From: Microbacterium thalli | GTDB lineage: Bacteria; Actinomycetota; Actinomycetes; Actinomycetales; Microbacteriaceae | Assembly: GCF_028737325.1 (NCBI RefSeq) | Contig: NZ_JAQZCH010000001.1 | Location: forward strand, 1,036,732 to 1,100,731 | DNA length: 64,000 bases | Direction of reading: 5' to 3' | Part shown: positions 39,260 to 47,258 of the stretch, in pieces | How positions within the stretch are numbered: position 1 is the stretch's first letter | Layout of the letters: the number at the start of each line of letters is the position of its first letter | Position numbers and translations under genes: made by a program | The notes under the pieces: generated by a model | Databases searched by the model: none | Seen by the model: the letters and a program-made list of their open reading frames with translations, nothing else | Told to the model about the DNA's origin: nothing

Positions 39260-39675
39260 CAGGCGACGGCGTGGCGACGGTTGTCGACGGCGCGGTCGGT
39301 GCCGAGGCCGACACCCAGCAGCACGAGGGCGCTGGCGAGGTGCAGGAAGTGGTCGGCGGTGTTCAGGGCCAGCACGTTAGCGGCGCTGTCCTGGATGAAG
39401 AAGCCGACGATGCCGAGCAGCAGGTAAGCGGCGCCGACGGTGATGTTGACGCTCTTCGCGGCGCGGACGCCCGAGAGGCCACCGATGAGCAGCGCGGCAC
39501 CGATCAGGAGGTGCGCGATGTTGTGCAGCGGGTTGACCTCGAAGATGCCGAGCAGCAGGCCACCCTCGGTGGCGATGAAGTCGACGCCGGCGGTGACGGT
39601 GAAGCCGAGCAGTCCGACCAGGATGTAGACGGCGCCGAAGATGATGGCGACGAGGCGATTCGGTGATGTACGCAT
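39259..39675 (-). CDS. DUF4383 membrane protein
   Basis: This 138-residue protein has four TM helices and the DUF4383 pattern MRTSPNRLVAIIFGAVYILV, EVNPLHNIAHLLIGAALLI and NTADHFLHLASALVLLGVGL. The conserved His residues at helix ends (HNIAH, DHFLH) are typical. The ATG at 39675 follows GGGAGGGAAT. Family function is unknown; members are often stress-induced in actinobacteria. It is the first gene of a two-gene unit with the His-tailed membrane protein. Confidence 0.85.
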   Translation of the reverse strand: MRTSPNRLVAIIFGAVYILVGLLGFTVTAGVDFIATEGGLLLGIFEVNPLHNIAHLLIGAALLIGGLSGVRAAKSVNITVGAAYLLLGIVGFFIQDSAANVLALNTADHFLHLASALVLLGVGLGTDRAVDNRRHAVA

Positions 39676-39920
39676 GAGGATTCCCTCCCATTGGGCGACG
39701 GGTGTCGCGGTGCTGCGGTTGTTCGGTGGAGATCGCAGATCGGTTTGCCCTGCGGCATCCGGTCTGAGGTGTTCCGTTCGGTCACTCACCCCGGAGGCTA
39801 CGGTCAGCGAGTTCACGGCTCACAGGCGTTGTGGCCTGAAGCTGACCGTGGTATGCGAAGTCACCCTGCTGCGCTGAAGGGCCGCCCCATAGGATTGAGG
39901 GGAGGTGAGGAGGGGCAGCG
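39676..39920. other. Divergent intergenic region, 245 bp
   Basis: This gap lies between the DUF4383 gene (minus) and the gene at 39921 (plus). On the plus side TAGGAT near 39891-39896 is a possible -10 box, followed by GGGGAGG and GGAGG before the GTG. No clear palindrome or small gene is seen. An alternative-sigma promoter cannot be excluded. Confidence 0.4.
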
Positions 39921-40535
39921 GTGGCCAGCCGTCAAGCGCGCATCAAGAGCTCGGAGATCGTCGCCGAAGGGCTCTACATCGCCTCTGCCGCGACGCGTCT
40001 GGCGTTGAAGAACGCGATCCTGGTGCACATCCTCGCCGAGGGCCAGGACTTCGACGCCGATCACTTCCTCGACGACGCCCGTCGCGCGCTGATCGCGCTC
40101 GCCGAAGAAGCTGAAGCCGACGCCGAGCGCACGCATCGCGAGCGCAAGGCGGCGAGTGGGCGATACAGCGACTCGGGCGGCACGCACGACTACCGCAGCC
40201 GCGACGTGGCGAACCTGCGTCGGCGACGGCGGCAGTCGCTGCGCATCGCGAAGGAGCTGCGCGAGCGCGCCGACGACGAGACGGAGCTGCGCAAGCTGAT
40301 CGCCGATGCCCGGGAAGCGGCGTGGGCCGAGGTCGCGGGCAACATCGACCGCACACTGCGCATCGAGGCGGCACGTCCCGATCTCGAGCCGGATTACGAC
40401 CGGATGCGGACGGCCCGCATGCAGGCGCTGCGGATGGTCGATCTGCCGCGTCTGCGGTCGCAGCGACGCGGGGCGCAGCAGCGAACGCGCGCCGAAAGGG
40501 CCCCCGAAACGGATGCCGTCGACGTGATCGATTGA
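39921..40535 (+). CDS. Hypothetical helical protein, 204 aa
   Basis: This Arg/Ala/Glu-rich soluble protein starts VASRQARIKSSEIVAEGLYI (GTG at 39921 after GAGGAGGGG). It is predicted to be almost entirely alpha-helical, with a charged coiled-coil stretch LRRRRRQSLRIAKELRERAD and a basic C-terminus. The family recurs in Microbacteriaceae but no domain name or function can be given. It lies just upstream of tRNA-Arg. The high Arg content and helices suggest nucleic-acid binding, which is only a guess. Confidence 0.7.
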   Translation: MASRQARIKSSEIVAEGLYIASAATRLALKNAILVHILAEGQDFDADHFLDDARRALIALAEEAEADAERTHRERKAASGRYSDSGGTHDYRSRDVANLRRRRRQSLRIAKELRERADDETELRKLIADAREAAWAEVAGNIDRTLRIEAARPDLEPDYDRMRTARMQALRMVDLPRLRSQRRGAQQRTRAERAPETDAVDVID

Positions 40536-40612
40536 GTGGTCGCGGCCTCGATTCGCGCTTCCTGCAGGAGTGGGCTATTCTTGACGACGGCCCACGAGAG
40601 ATCGCAGGCCAT

Positions 40613-40685
40613 GCGCCCGTAGCTCAATGGATAGAGCATCTGACTACGGATCAGAAGGTTAGGGGTTCGAGTCCCTTCGGGCGCA
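40613..40685 (+). tRNA. tRNA-Arg (anticodon ACG)
   Basis: The 73-nt cloverleaf has acceptor stem GCGCCCG/CGGGCGC, D-loop AGCTCAATGGATAGAGC, anticodon stem-loop CTGACTACGGATCAG with anticodon ACG, and T-arm GGGGTTCGAGTCCC, with discriminator A. CCA is not encoded. The A34 will be deaminated to inosine by TadA to read CGU, CGC and CGA. TATTCT at 40576-40581 is a possible -10 box, and a terminator follows. Confidence 0.97.
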
Positions 40686-40705
40686 CACTGTGTTGAGACA
40701 GTGAA

Positions 40706-40740
40706 AAGAAGCCTCCGCTCTGCGGGGGCTTCTTTGTTTT
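40706..40740 (+). terminator. Rho-independent terminator of tRNA-Arg
   Basis: AAGAAGCCTCCGC pairs with GCGGGGGCTTCTT (one G-U) and is followed by TTGTTTT. This is the only canonical terminator with a clear T-tract in the window. Confidence 0.92.
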
Positions 40741-40779
40741 CCCGTGGAGGTCGGCTCGGCCGTCCCGTAGCGTGACGAT

Positions 40780-42024
40780 GTGACCGAACGAACCTGGGCC
40801 GGAACGCACACCTTCGCCGCCGAAGCGGTGCTCGAGCCGTCGACCATCGCCGAGGCGCAAGAGCTCGTCGCGGGGCATCGCCGCGTCCGCTCGCTGGGAA
40901 CGCGGCACTCCTTCAACGATCTCGCTGACACCGACGGGGTGCTGCTCGCGCTCACCGCGATCGAACCGGTGATCGCGATCGACGAGGCGGCGGGAGCCGT
41001 CACCGTCGGCGCCGGCACGCGCTACGCCGTCGTCGCGCGTCATCTCGCCGATCGGGGCTGGGCGCTGCACAATATGGGGTCGCTGCCGCACATCTCGGTC
41101 GGCGGAGCGACGGCGACGTCGACGCACGGATCGGGCGACCGCAACGGCTCGCTCGCGACGGCCGTACGGGCGCTGGAGTTCATCGCGCCCGACGGCTCGC
41201 TGCGGCGCGTCGCGGTGGGTGATCCCGACTTCGCGGGAAGCGTCGTGCACCTCGGCGCGCTCGGACCCGTCACGCGGGTCACGCTCGCGATCGAGCCGAG
41301 CTACCGCGTGCGCCAGGACACCTACGTCGGTCTCGCCTGGGACGACCTCTTCGGGCGATTCGGCGAGCTGACGGCATCCGGGTACAGCGTCAGCGTGTTC
41401 ACGCGCTGGAACACGCCCGACGTCGGCGAGGTCTGGGTCAAGGAGCGCCTCGACGACGCGTCCGCGCCCGAGATGGCGCCGACGGTCCTCGGTGCCCGGC
41501 GGGTGTCGGAGAAGGCCGATTCGCCCGCGGCGGACGGGCTCGACAACACCACCGAGCAGGGCGGTGTGCCCGGGGAATGGTGCGAGCGGCTGCCGCACTT
41601 CCGGATCGACGCGACGCCGTCGAACGGTGACGAGATCCAGACCGAGTACTGGGTCGCGCGCGAGGTCGCCGTCGACGCGATCGCGGCGGTGCGGGCGATC
41701 GCCGATCGCGTGGAGCCGGCGCTGCTCGTGAGCGAGCTGCGCACGGTGGCCGCCGATGAGCTGTGGCTGTCGCCGGGCTACGGCCGCGACAGCGTCTGCA
41801 TCCACTTCACCTGGAAGAATGAGCCGGATGCCGTCGCCACCGCGATCCGGCACGTCGAGCGGGCCCTCGCGCCATTCGATCCCCGGCCGCACTGGGGCAA
41901 GGTCTTCACGATGCCGGTGGGGGACTCGCTGCCGCGCCTCGACGCGTTCCGAGACCTCGTCGCACGCGTGGACCCCGACCGGAAGTTCGGGGGCCCGTAC
42001 CTCGAGCGTGTGCTGGGGATCTGA
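40780..42024 (+). CDS. Alditol oxidase (FAD-linked, AldO/xylitol oxidase type)
   Basis: This 414-residue VAO-family flavoprotein oxidises the terminal carbon of alditols (xylitol, sorbitol) to aldoses with O2, giving H2O2. It parallels Streptomyces AldO closely. The flavin-linking His is in VRSLGTRHSFNDLAD, the phosphate loop is LPHISVGGATATSTHGSGDR, and the catalytic Glu and Arg are in ELRTVAADELWLSP. The substrate-binding Thr is in IHFTWKNE and the Lys in HWGKVFTMP. The GTG at 40780 stands 6 nt after TAGCGT, so it is leaderless. It is not in an operon with other sugar genes but lies 2 kb from the arabinose operon. Confidence 0.88.
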   Translation: MTERTWAGTHTFAAEAVLEPSTIAEAQELVAGHRRVRSLGTRHSFNDLADTDGVLLALTAIEPVIAIDEAAGAVTVGAGTRYAVVARHLADRGWALHNMGSLPHISVGGATATSTHGSGDRNGSLATAVRALEFIAPDGSLRRVAVGDPDFAGSVVHLGALGPVTRVTLAIEPSYRVRQDTYVGLAWDDLFGRFGELTASGYSVSVFTRWNTPDVGEVWVKERLDDASAPEMAPTVLGARRVSEKADSPAADGLDNTTEQGGVPGEWCERLPHFRIDATPSNGDEIQTEYWVAREVAVDAIAAVRAIADRVEPALLVSELRTVAADELWLSPGYGRDSVCIHFTWKNEPDAVATAIRHVERALAPFDPRPHWGKVFTMPVGDSLPRLDAFRDLVARVDPDRKFGGPYLERVLGI

Positions 42025-42031
42025 GCGCGGC

Positions 42032-43102
42032 TCAGGTGAAGGGCCGCGCCGCCTCGATGATGCGCGCGACGTCGACGGCGGTGCGCGTCCACGGTGAGAT
42101 GCGCCCGTCGTAGCGCGGCGGCACGCTCTCAACGACGCGCGCCAGGGCCCTCTCGGCATCGTCCACCACCGTCGCGGCGTCGGGGTCGCCGATGGGCTGC
42201 GCGACGGCGCGAGCGGTCGCGCGCACCGCGTCGGCGAGCTGCGCGCGGCGGGCACCGTCTTCGTCGCCGCGGGGGAGCGCGGGGATGCCGCCGGCGAGCT
42301 CGAGCGTCTGGCGCACGGTGTTCTCGAGGGCGCGCATGCGACGGTCGTTCTCCTCCTCGATGCCGCGGCGGCGTCGAGCGAGGGGGTGCGCCTTGCGGCT
42401 GCGCGCGGCCTCGCGGACGTCTGCCGAGACGGCGTCGAGGATCTCGGTGAGATAGCGCTGTCCGTCGGGGTCGGGCTCCGATCCGTCGGCGATGGCCGTC
42501 GCCAGCATGTCGAGCCGGTCGGCGACGGCATCCCGCAGCTGCGACAGTCGCAGGGACGCACGCCGCAGATACAGCGGCGGGACGATCGCGAGGTTGACGA
42601 CGACCCCGACGACGACGCCGAACGCCATGGTGACGAGGTACGACACCGAGAATCCGCCGGCATCGTTCGCCCCGAGGAGCAGCACGAACAGCGCCGCGAT
42701 CGCGATCCAGTCGCGACCGGTGCCGAGGGCGCGGATGCCGCCGATCGCGACCCCCACCGCGACGACGATCGCGACGCCGACGATGCGCGGGCTCGGGCCC
42801 GTGACGAGCCACAGGCCGCCCAGTCCGATCGCGATGCCGATCGCGAGTCCGGCGACGGCCTGCACGCCGGCCTTCGCCGAGTCGGCGATCGTCGGGTACA
42901 TGCTCACCAGCACGCCGAGCGGGGCGTAGTAGGAGTACTCATCGTGCGCGAAGGGCACGAGCGGGGCGAGGTACCAGGCGATCGCTGCGGCGAACGCCGC
43001 TTTCGCCGCCAGCAGCAGGCGCGACACGGCGAAGGCTTCGCCGCCGGCGGTGCGCGCCGCGGCAGCGAGGGAGGCGGCTCGGGGGTGCGGTACGTGGTTC
43101 AT
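42032..43102 (-). CDS. FUSC-family membrane protein (aromatic acid exporter-like)
   Basis: This 356-residue protein has an N-terminal block of about six TM helices (residues about 25-190, including YYAPLGVLVSMYPTIADSAK and FSVSYLVTMAFGVVVGVVVN). A long cytosolic helical domain follows, with charged coiled-coil (SRKAHPLARRRRGIEEENDR). This half-FUSC layout matches the ArAE_1/YqjA-like group. The ATG at 43102 (MNHVPHPRAASL) is chosen; upstream in-frame sequence has no similarity. It converges on the alditol oxidase gene and is divergent from sdaA. Substrate is unknown. Confidence 0.8.
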   Translation of the reverse strand: MNHVPHPRAASLAAAARTAGGEAFAVSRLLLAAKAAFAAAIAWYLAPLVPFAHDEYSYYAPLGVLVSMYPTIADSAKAGVQAVAGLAIGIAIGLGGLWLVTGPSPRIVGVAIVVAVGVAIGGIRALGTGRDWIAIAALFVLLLGANDAGGFSVSYLVTMAFGVVVGVVVNLAIVPPLYLRRASLRLSQLRDAVADRLDMLATAIADGSEPDPDGQRYLTEILDAVSADVREAARSRKAHPLARRRRGIEEENDRRMRALENTVRQTLELAGGIPALPRGDEDGARRAQLADAVRATARAVAQPIGDPDAATVVDDAERALARVVESVPPRYDGRISPWTRTAVDVARIIEAARPFT

Positions 43103-43193
43103 CCCGGGAGACGATAGGCGTCGAGCAGGCGACAGGCACAGCCCTTGACGCGGGCACTCGCCGGGTTCCGGGTGCGCGACGTAGCCTGGGACG

Positions 43194-44588
43194 GTGAGCG
43201 CATACGTTTCGGCGTTCGAGCTGTTCTCCATCGGAGTAGGACCCTCGAGCTCCCACACTGTCGGACCGCTGCGCGCGGCCCGCGCCTTCGTCGAACGCCT
43301 GAGCGCGTCCGGTCGCCTCGATGCCGTGGCGCGGGTGACGTGCGTGCTCTACGGCTCGCTCGGCGCGACCGGCATCGGCCACGGCACCCCCGACGCGGTC
43401 GTGGCGGGTCTGCAGGGGCACGCGCCCGAGACCGTCGACCCGGATGCCGTGCGCGCGGCCTGGTCGGGATGGGTCGACGGCGCACCGCTCCTGCTGGGCG
43501 GACGCCACGCGGTCGCGTTCTCGCGCGCGGACGTCTCGTTCGAGCCCCGCACCCGGCTGCCCGAGCATCCGAATGCCATGACGCTCACGGCGTGGGACGG
43601 CATCGGGGCGCCCGTGGCGCGTGAGACGTACTTCTCGGTCGGCGGAGGTTTCATCCGGCGGGAGGGCGAGGTCGAGGGTGAGGGGCATCGCGCGGTCTCG
43701 TGGCCGTTCGCGTTCGGCAGCGCGGCCGAGCTGCTCGAACTGTGCGAGCGCGAACAGGTGTCGATCGCAGGGCTCGCGCGCCGCAACGAAGAGGCGCTGC
43801 GGCCCGAGGTCGAGGTGGCGGCGGGCCTCGATCGGATCTGGGACGCGATGGCGGGATGCATCGACGCCGGGCTGCACGCCGACGGCACGCTTCCGGGGAT
43901 GTTGCGCGTTCGGCGGCGAGCGGGCGCGATGCGCGAGCAGCTGGATGCCGCCGAGTCGGCGGGCGGGCGCGAGCTTCCCGGTGAGTGGCTCGGGGCTTTC
44001 GCGCTCGCGGTCAACGAGGAGAACGCCTCGGGCGGACGCGTCGTCACGGCCCCTACGAACGGTGCCGCGGGCATCCTCCCGGCGGTCGCGATGTACTGGT
44101 GGCGGTTCGCGGCGGAGTCGATGCTCGCGCCGGAGGATCTCGACCGCCGGCGCGGCATCCGTCGGTTCCTGCTCACGGCGACGGCGCTCGGCTCGCTGTT
44201 CAAGGCGAACGCGTCGATCTCCGGCGCCGAGGGCGGGTGCCAGGCCGAGGTCGGCTCGGCGTGCGCCATGGCTGCGGGCGGGTTGACGGCCGTCATGGGT
44301 GGTGACAACGCTCAGATCGAGAACGCCGCCGAGATCGCGATGGAGCATCACCTCGGCCTCACGTGCGACCCCGTCGGAGGGCTCGTGCAGATCCCGTGCA
44401 TCGAGCGGAACGCGATCGCGGCTTCGACGGCGGTGACGGCGGCGCGGCTCGCGCTGCGCGGCGATGGGCGCCATTACGTGTCGCTGGATGCCGTCGTCGA
44501 GACGATGCGGCAGACCGGGATCGACATGTCGCACAAGTACAAGGAGACGAGCGAGGGCGGCCTCGCGGTCAACGTCGTCGAGTGCTGA
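43194..44588 (+). CDS. sdaA: L-serine ammonia-lyase (iron-sulfur type)
   Basis: This 464-residue single-chain L-serine dehydratase converts serine to pyruvate and ammonia. It has the N-terminal beta domain SAFELFSIGVGPSSSHTVGP and the C-terminal alpha domain with GRVVTAPTNGAAGILPAV. The Fe-S cysteines lie in ISGAEGGCQAEVGSACAM and LTCDPVGGLVQIPCIERN. Length matches E. coli SdaA. The GTG at 43194 stands 6 nt after TAGCCT, so the message is leaderless. It is divergent from a FUSC-type gene. Serine is also the co-substrate of the beta-synthase encoded 15 kb away, but no direct link is implied. Confidence 0.94.
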   Translation: MSAYVSAFELFSIGVGPSSSHTVGPLRAARAFVERLSASGRLDAVARVTCVLYGSLGATGIGHGTPDAVVAGLQGHAPETVDPDAVRAAWSGWVDGAPLLLGGRHAVAFSRADVSFEPRTRLPEHPNAMTLTAWDGIGAPVARETYFSVGGGFIRREGEVEGEGHRAVSWPFAFGSAAELLELCEREQVSIAGLARRNEEALRPEVEVAAGLDRIWDAMAGCIDAGLHADGTLPGMLRVRRRAGAMREQLDAAESAGGRELPGEWLGAFALAVNEENASGGRVVTAPTNGAAGILPAVAMYWWRFAAESMLAPEDLDRRRGIRRFLLTATALGSLFKANASISGAEGGCQAEVGSACAMAAGGLTAVMGGDNAQIENAAEIAMEHHLGLTCDPVGGLVQIPCIERNAIAASTAVTAARLALRGDGRHYVSLDAVVETMRQTGIDMSHKYKETSEGGLAVNVVEC

Positions 44589-44628
44589 ATCCCGGTGCCG
44601 GGTGGGGCTGTTCGCCGTGCGAGAACCG

Positions 44629-44655
44629 TTGGCACTCTCAGGGGTCGAGTGCTAA
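44629..44655 (+). promoter_or_regulatory. CIRCE element (HrcA operator)
   Basis: TTGGCACTC, 9-nt spacer, GAGTGCTAA matches the CIRCE consensus TTAGCACTC-N9-GAGTGCTAA at 17 of 18 positions. It coincides with a promoter whose -35 is TTGGCA (44629-44634) and whose -10 is TAATCT (44653-44658), spacer 18, so HrcA binding would cover the promoter. Confidence 0.93.
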
Positions 44656-44665
44656 TCTGGATGCA

Positions 44666-44686
44666 GTTGAGCCGTAAGGGCTCAAC
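44666..44686 (+). promoter_or_regulatory. HAIR-like element (HspR operator)
   Basis: GTTGAGC, 7-nt spacer, GCTCAAC matches the HAIR consensus CTTGAGT-N7-ACTCAAG at five of seven positions in each arm, with the changes symmetrical. It starts at about the predicted transcription start, 10 bp after the CIRCE. Confidence 0.75.
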
Positions 44687-44728
44687 TTTCGAGATCTCAA
44701 CACAGACATTCAGAGAAGGGAAGAACCG

Positions 44729-45154
44729 ATGGCTACGTACGACCCGTTCCGCGACCTCGACCGCATCGCCTCGAACCTCTTCGACGCGCGCCGCGGCCCG
44801 CGCCGCATGCCGATGGACCTCTACCGCGATGGCGACCACTACGTCATGACGGCCGACCTGCCGGGCATCGACCCGGGCTCGGTCGACATCGACGTCGATG
44901 GACAGCTGCTGACGATCCGCGCCGAGCGCACGCTCGCGAACGGCGACGGGGTGAAGTGGATCACCCGCGAGCGTGAGGCGGCGAGCTTCCTGCGCCAGCT
45001 GAACCTCGGTCAGGGCGTCGACACCGAGGGTATCGCCGCGACCTACAACAACGGCGTGCTCACCGTGACGATCCCCGTCAGCGAGAAGGCCAAGCCGCGC
45101 AAGGTCGCCGTCACGACCGACGCCGCCGCTCCGGTGGTTCCGATCGAGAACTGA
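44729..45154 (+). CDS. Hsp20/alpha-crystallin small heat-shock protein
   Basis: This 141-residue small heat-shock protein is an ATP-independent holdase that binds unfolding proteins as an oligomer. The alpha-crystallin domain runs from about residue 28 to 125 (MPMDLYRDGDHYVMTADLPG, DPGSVDIDVDGQLLTIRAER, and the GVLTVTIPVSE strand at its end). The C-terminal IXI-type anchor appears as PVVPIEN. The ATG at 44729 follows GAAGGGAAG. The promoter carries both CIRCE and HAIR operators, and a perfect hairpin terminator follows, so the gene is monocistronic. Confidence 0.93.
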   Translation: MATYDPFRDLDRIASNLFDARRGPRRMPMDLYRDGDHYVMTADLPGIDPGSVDIDVDGQLLTIRAERTLANGDGVKWITREREAASFLRQLNLGQGVDTEGIAATYNNGVLTVTIPVSEKAKPRKVAVTTDAAAPVVPIEN

Positions 45155-45204
45155 CCGCGACGCGCGGCGGTCGGCTCGTCGGCTTCGCAGCGCGAGCGAA
45201 CGTT

Positions 45205-45250
45205 CGACGGTGGCCGCAGCTCCTTCCCGGGGCTGCGGCCACCGTCGTTT
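45205..45250 (+). terminator. Hairpin terminator of the Hsp20 gene
   Basis: CGACGGTGGCCGCAGC (45205-45220) and GCTGCGGCCACCGTCG (45232-45247) are a perfect 16-bp stem followed by TTT. Confidence 0.88.
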
Positions 45251-45352
45251 CCGGACGCGCTCGTGTCGTTGCCGTCGGGGCGCGTGTCGAGTCGTCGCGA
45301 TGCGTCCATGCGTTCCCGACCGCACGCCGGCGTGTCCCGTCCGGCGGGTCGG

Positions 45353-46697
45353 TCAGAAGGGTGGCGGCTCGTCGAACGGGTCGCCCGTTCCCGCGCCCGG
45401 CGGTGGGCCGGGTTCGGGTGTGAAGCAGACGGCGGGGATCGGTACGTCTTCGCGGTAGGTCCGGCCGCTCGGTGAGGTCCATTCGAGGACCCCGCCTCCG
45501 AGTTGTGTGACGTTCCAGTTGGTGAATTGCTTCATCGAGTGGTGTCGTTGGCACAGGTGGGCGAGGTTGTAGATGTGGGTGTGCCCGCCGAGGGCGTGGT
45601 CGATGGTGTGGTCGAGTTCGCAGCGGATCGCAGCGCGACGGCATCCGGGGAACCGGCAGTGCTGGTCGCGGGCTTGGAGGAGACGTCGCATCGAGGCGGT
45701 GGGCCGGTAGGTGTCGGTTTCGACGGGGGTGCGGGTGATGGGGTCGATGAACAGCCGGTCCCACGAACTGGTTTGGCCGGCGAGTTCGCGGGCGGTGTCG
45801 GCGTCGATGAGCCCGGTCCCGACGGCTTCGGCCGGACCGGAGTCGGTTTCGGTGAGGGTGTTCGCGGTGACGACGACCTGCACCCGCGCACGGATCGCAC
45901 CGAGCGGGCCGGGTGCGTCGGTGCCGTACGTCGGGTCGACGACCGGGGCGCCACCGAGCACCAGGTCGGCGAGCGCGTCGGCGCGGAGCTGATCCATCGT
46001 GCGGGCGTCGGGCTCGCTTGCGTTCCCGGTGTCAGCCCCCGCAGCATCCGTCCGCGCGGTCGCGGCCCCGGTTGCGCCCGCCTCGCCGAACGCTACCCCC
46101 GCTGCTCGGGCATCCTTCACGGACTGGCCCATCTGCGTGAGCCGGTCGAGCATCCCCGCGGCGATCACGGTGGGCAGTGTCGCGATCAGGTCCGACATCC
46201 CGTCCGCCCCAGGAAGCACCCGAACGCACCGGCTGGCGGCGGCGTCCCGGTGGCGCTGGGTGAACTCCCGCGGGTGCATCCGCTCCGCCAACGCTCTCAG
46301 CGAACGCGGGTCGAACCTCCGCCGGCACCACCATCCCGGCCTTCACGACCACCTCTACGTGATCCCGCGTGATCCGCCGGGCCTCCCATGCCGCGAACAC
46401 CGCCGGGTAGTCGTCGACGATCGTCATCGCGTGGTCGATGTCGTGCTGCAACCGCCGATCCGACCGCCCCGCGAGCCCCGCGGCCTCCGCAGCGACAGAC
46501 CGCAACTCCATGTCCGATGCCATACCCCGCACCCCACCGACGTGTGCGACGCGCAACGCCGACCGCCCCACCTCAGCCAATGCCCGAACGAGCGCGACAT
46601 CCCCCGTGTGCGCAGCATCCAATGCCTCGGCGAACGCACCGAGCGCACCGGCGTGGGGACTCAGTCCCACCGCGCCGCCACCGCTCGTCGTTGCCAT
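45353..46697 (-). pseudogene. DUF222/HNH endonuclease, broken by a frameshift
   Basis: Two frames together encode one DUF222-HNH protein. The N-terminal part (MATTSGGGAVGLSPHAGALG from 46697 to about 46300) ends its family similarity at VVKAGMVVPAEVRPAFAE. The next frame resumes with SLRALAERMHPREFTQRHRD down to 45353. The HNH nuclease core CRFPGCRRAAIRCELDHTID, HALGGHTHIYNLAHLCQRHH is intact. Relative to family members about a dozen residues are missing at the junction, so this looks like a small frameshifting deletion rather than a single-base error. DUF222-HNH genes are multicopy in Microbacteriaceae and may be mobile or defence-related nucleases. A sequencing error cannot be excluded. Confidence 0.8.
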
Positions 46698-46791
46698 ATG
46701 TCCATGATCGCGCGAACCACCGACATCCGGACCGTCGCCGGGGGTCTTCATGCAGAACTCGTCGCCCGCCGCCGGTGGGGAGGACACCCCG

Positions 46792-47223
46792 TCAGGACAT
46801 GCGGCGCAGTTTCGCTGTGAGCTGTTCGAGCTGCTCGAGCTCTTCGGTGCTCAGCACCGACATGCGCTCCGCGATCGACCGCCCGTGCGCGGCAGCCAGG
46901 CGGCGGAAGGCCGCCACGCCCTCGGGTGTCGCGGTGATCATCGCGCCGCGGCCGTCGGTGGGATCGCCGCACTTCGTGATCAGGCCGCGCGCGACCATGC
47001 GGTCGACGAGACGCGAGACGCTCGGCTGGCTGATGAGCATGTTCGCCGTGACGTCGCGCAGCCGTGCGCGGTTGCCGGGTCCGCGCGTGACCGTCAGGAG
47101 CACGTCGTACTCCGCCTGGCTGAGCTCGTCGCTGGCGAAATCGTTGCTGATGTCGTCGAAGATCTCGTGCTGAGCGCGGAAGAGGCTCTCCCACGCGGCC
47201 ACGGCACGACGACGATCGTTCAT
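46792..47223 (-). CDS. MarR-family transcriptional regulator
   Basis: This 143-residue MarR protein has the helix-turn-helix LRDVTANMLISQPSVSRLVD, the wing GDPTDGRGAMITATPEGVAA and dimerisation helices at both ends. TAAAGT lies 7 nt before the ATG at 47223, so this start is preferred over GTG 47229. It is divergent from the DUF2207 gene, whose own leaderless -10 box (TAAGCT) is only about 10 bp away, so one protein could control both. The ligand is unknown. Confidence 0.87.
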   Translation of the reverse strand: MNDRRRAVAAWESLFRAQHEIFDDISNDFASDELSQAEYDVLLTVTRGPGNRARLRDVTANMLISQPSVSRLVDRMVARGLITKCGDPTDGRGAMITATPEGVAAFRRLAAAHGRSIAERMSVLSTEELEQLEQLTAKLRRMS

Positions 47224-47258
47224 GGCCACAACTTTAACGCCCGCCTAAGCTGGGCGGC

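Noticed and set aside
45353..46697. HNH endonuclease as part of a mobile element
   Set aside because: No integrase, terminal repeats or att duplications flank it. It is best treated as a degraded multicopy gene.
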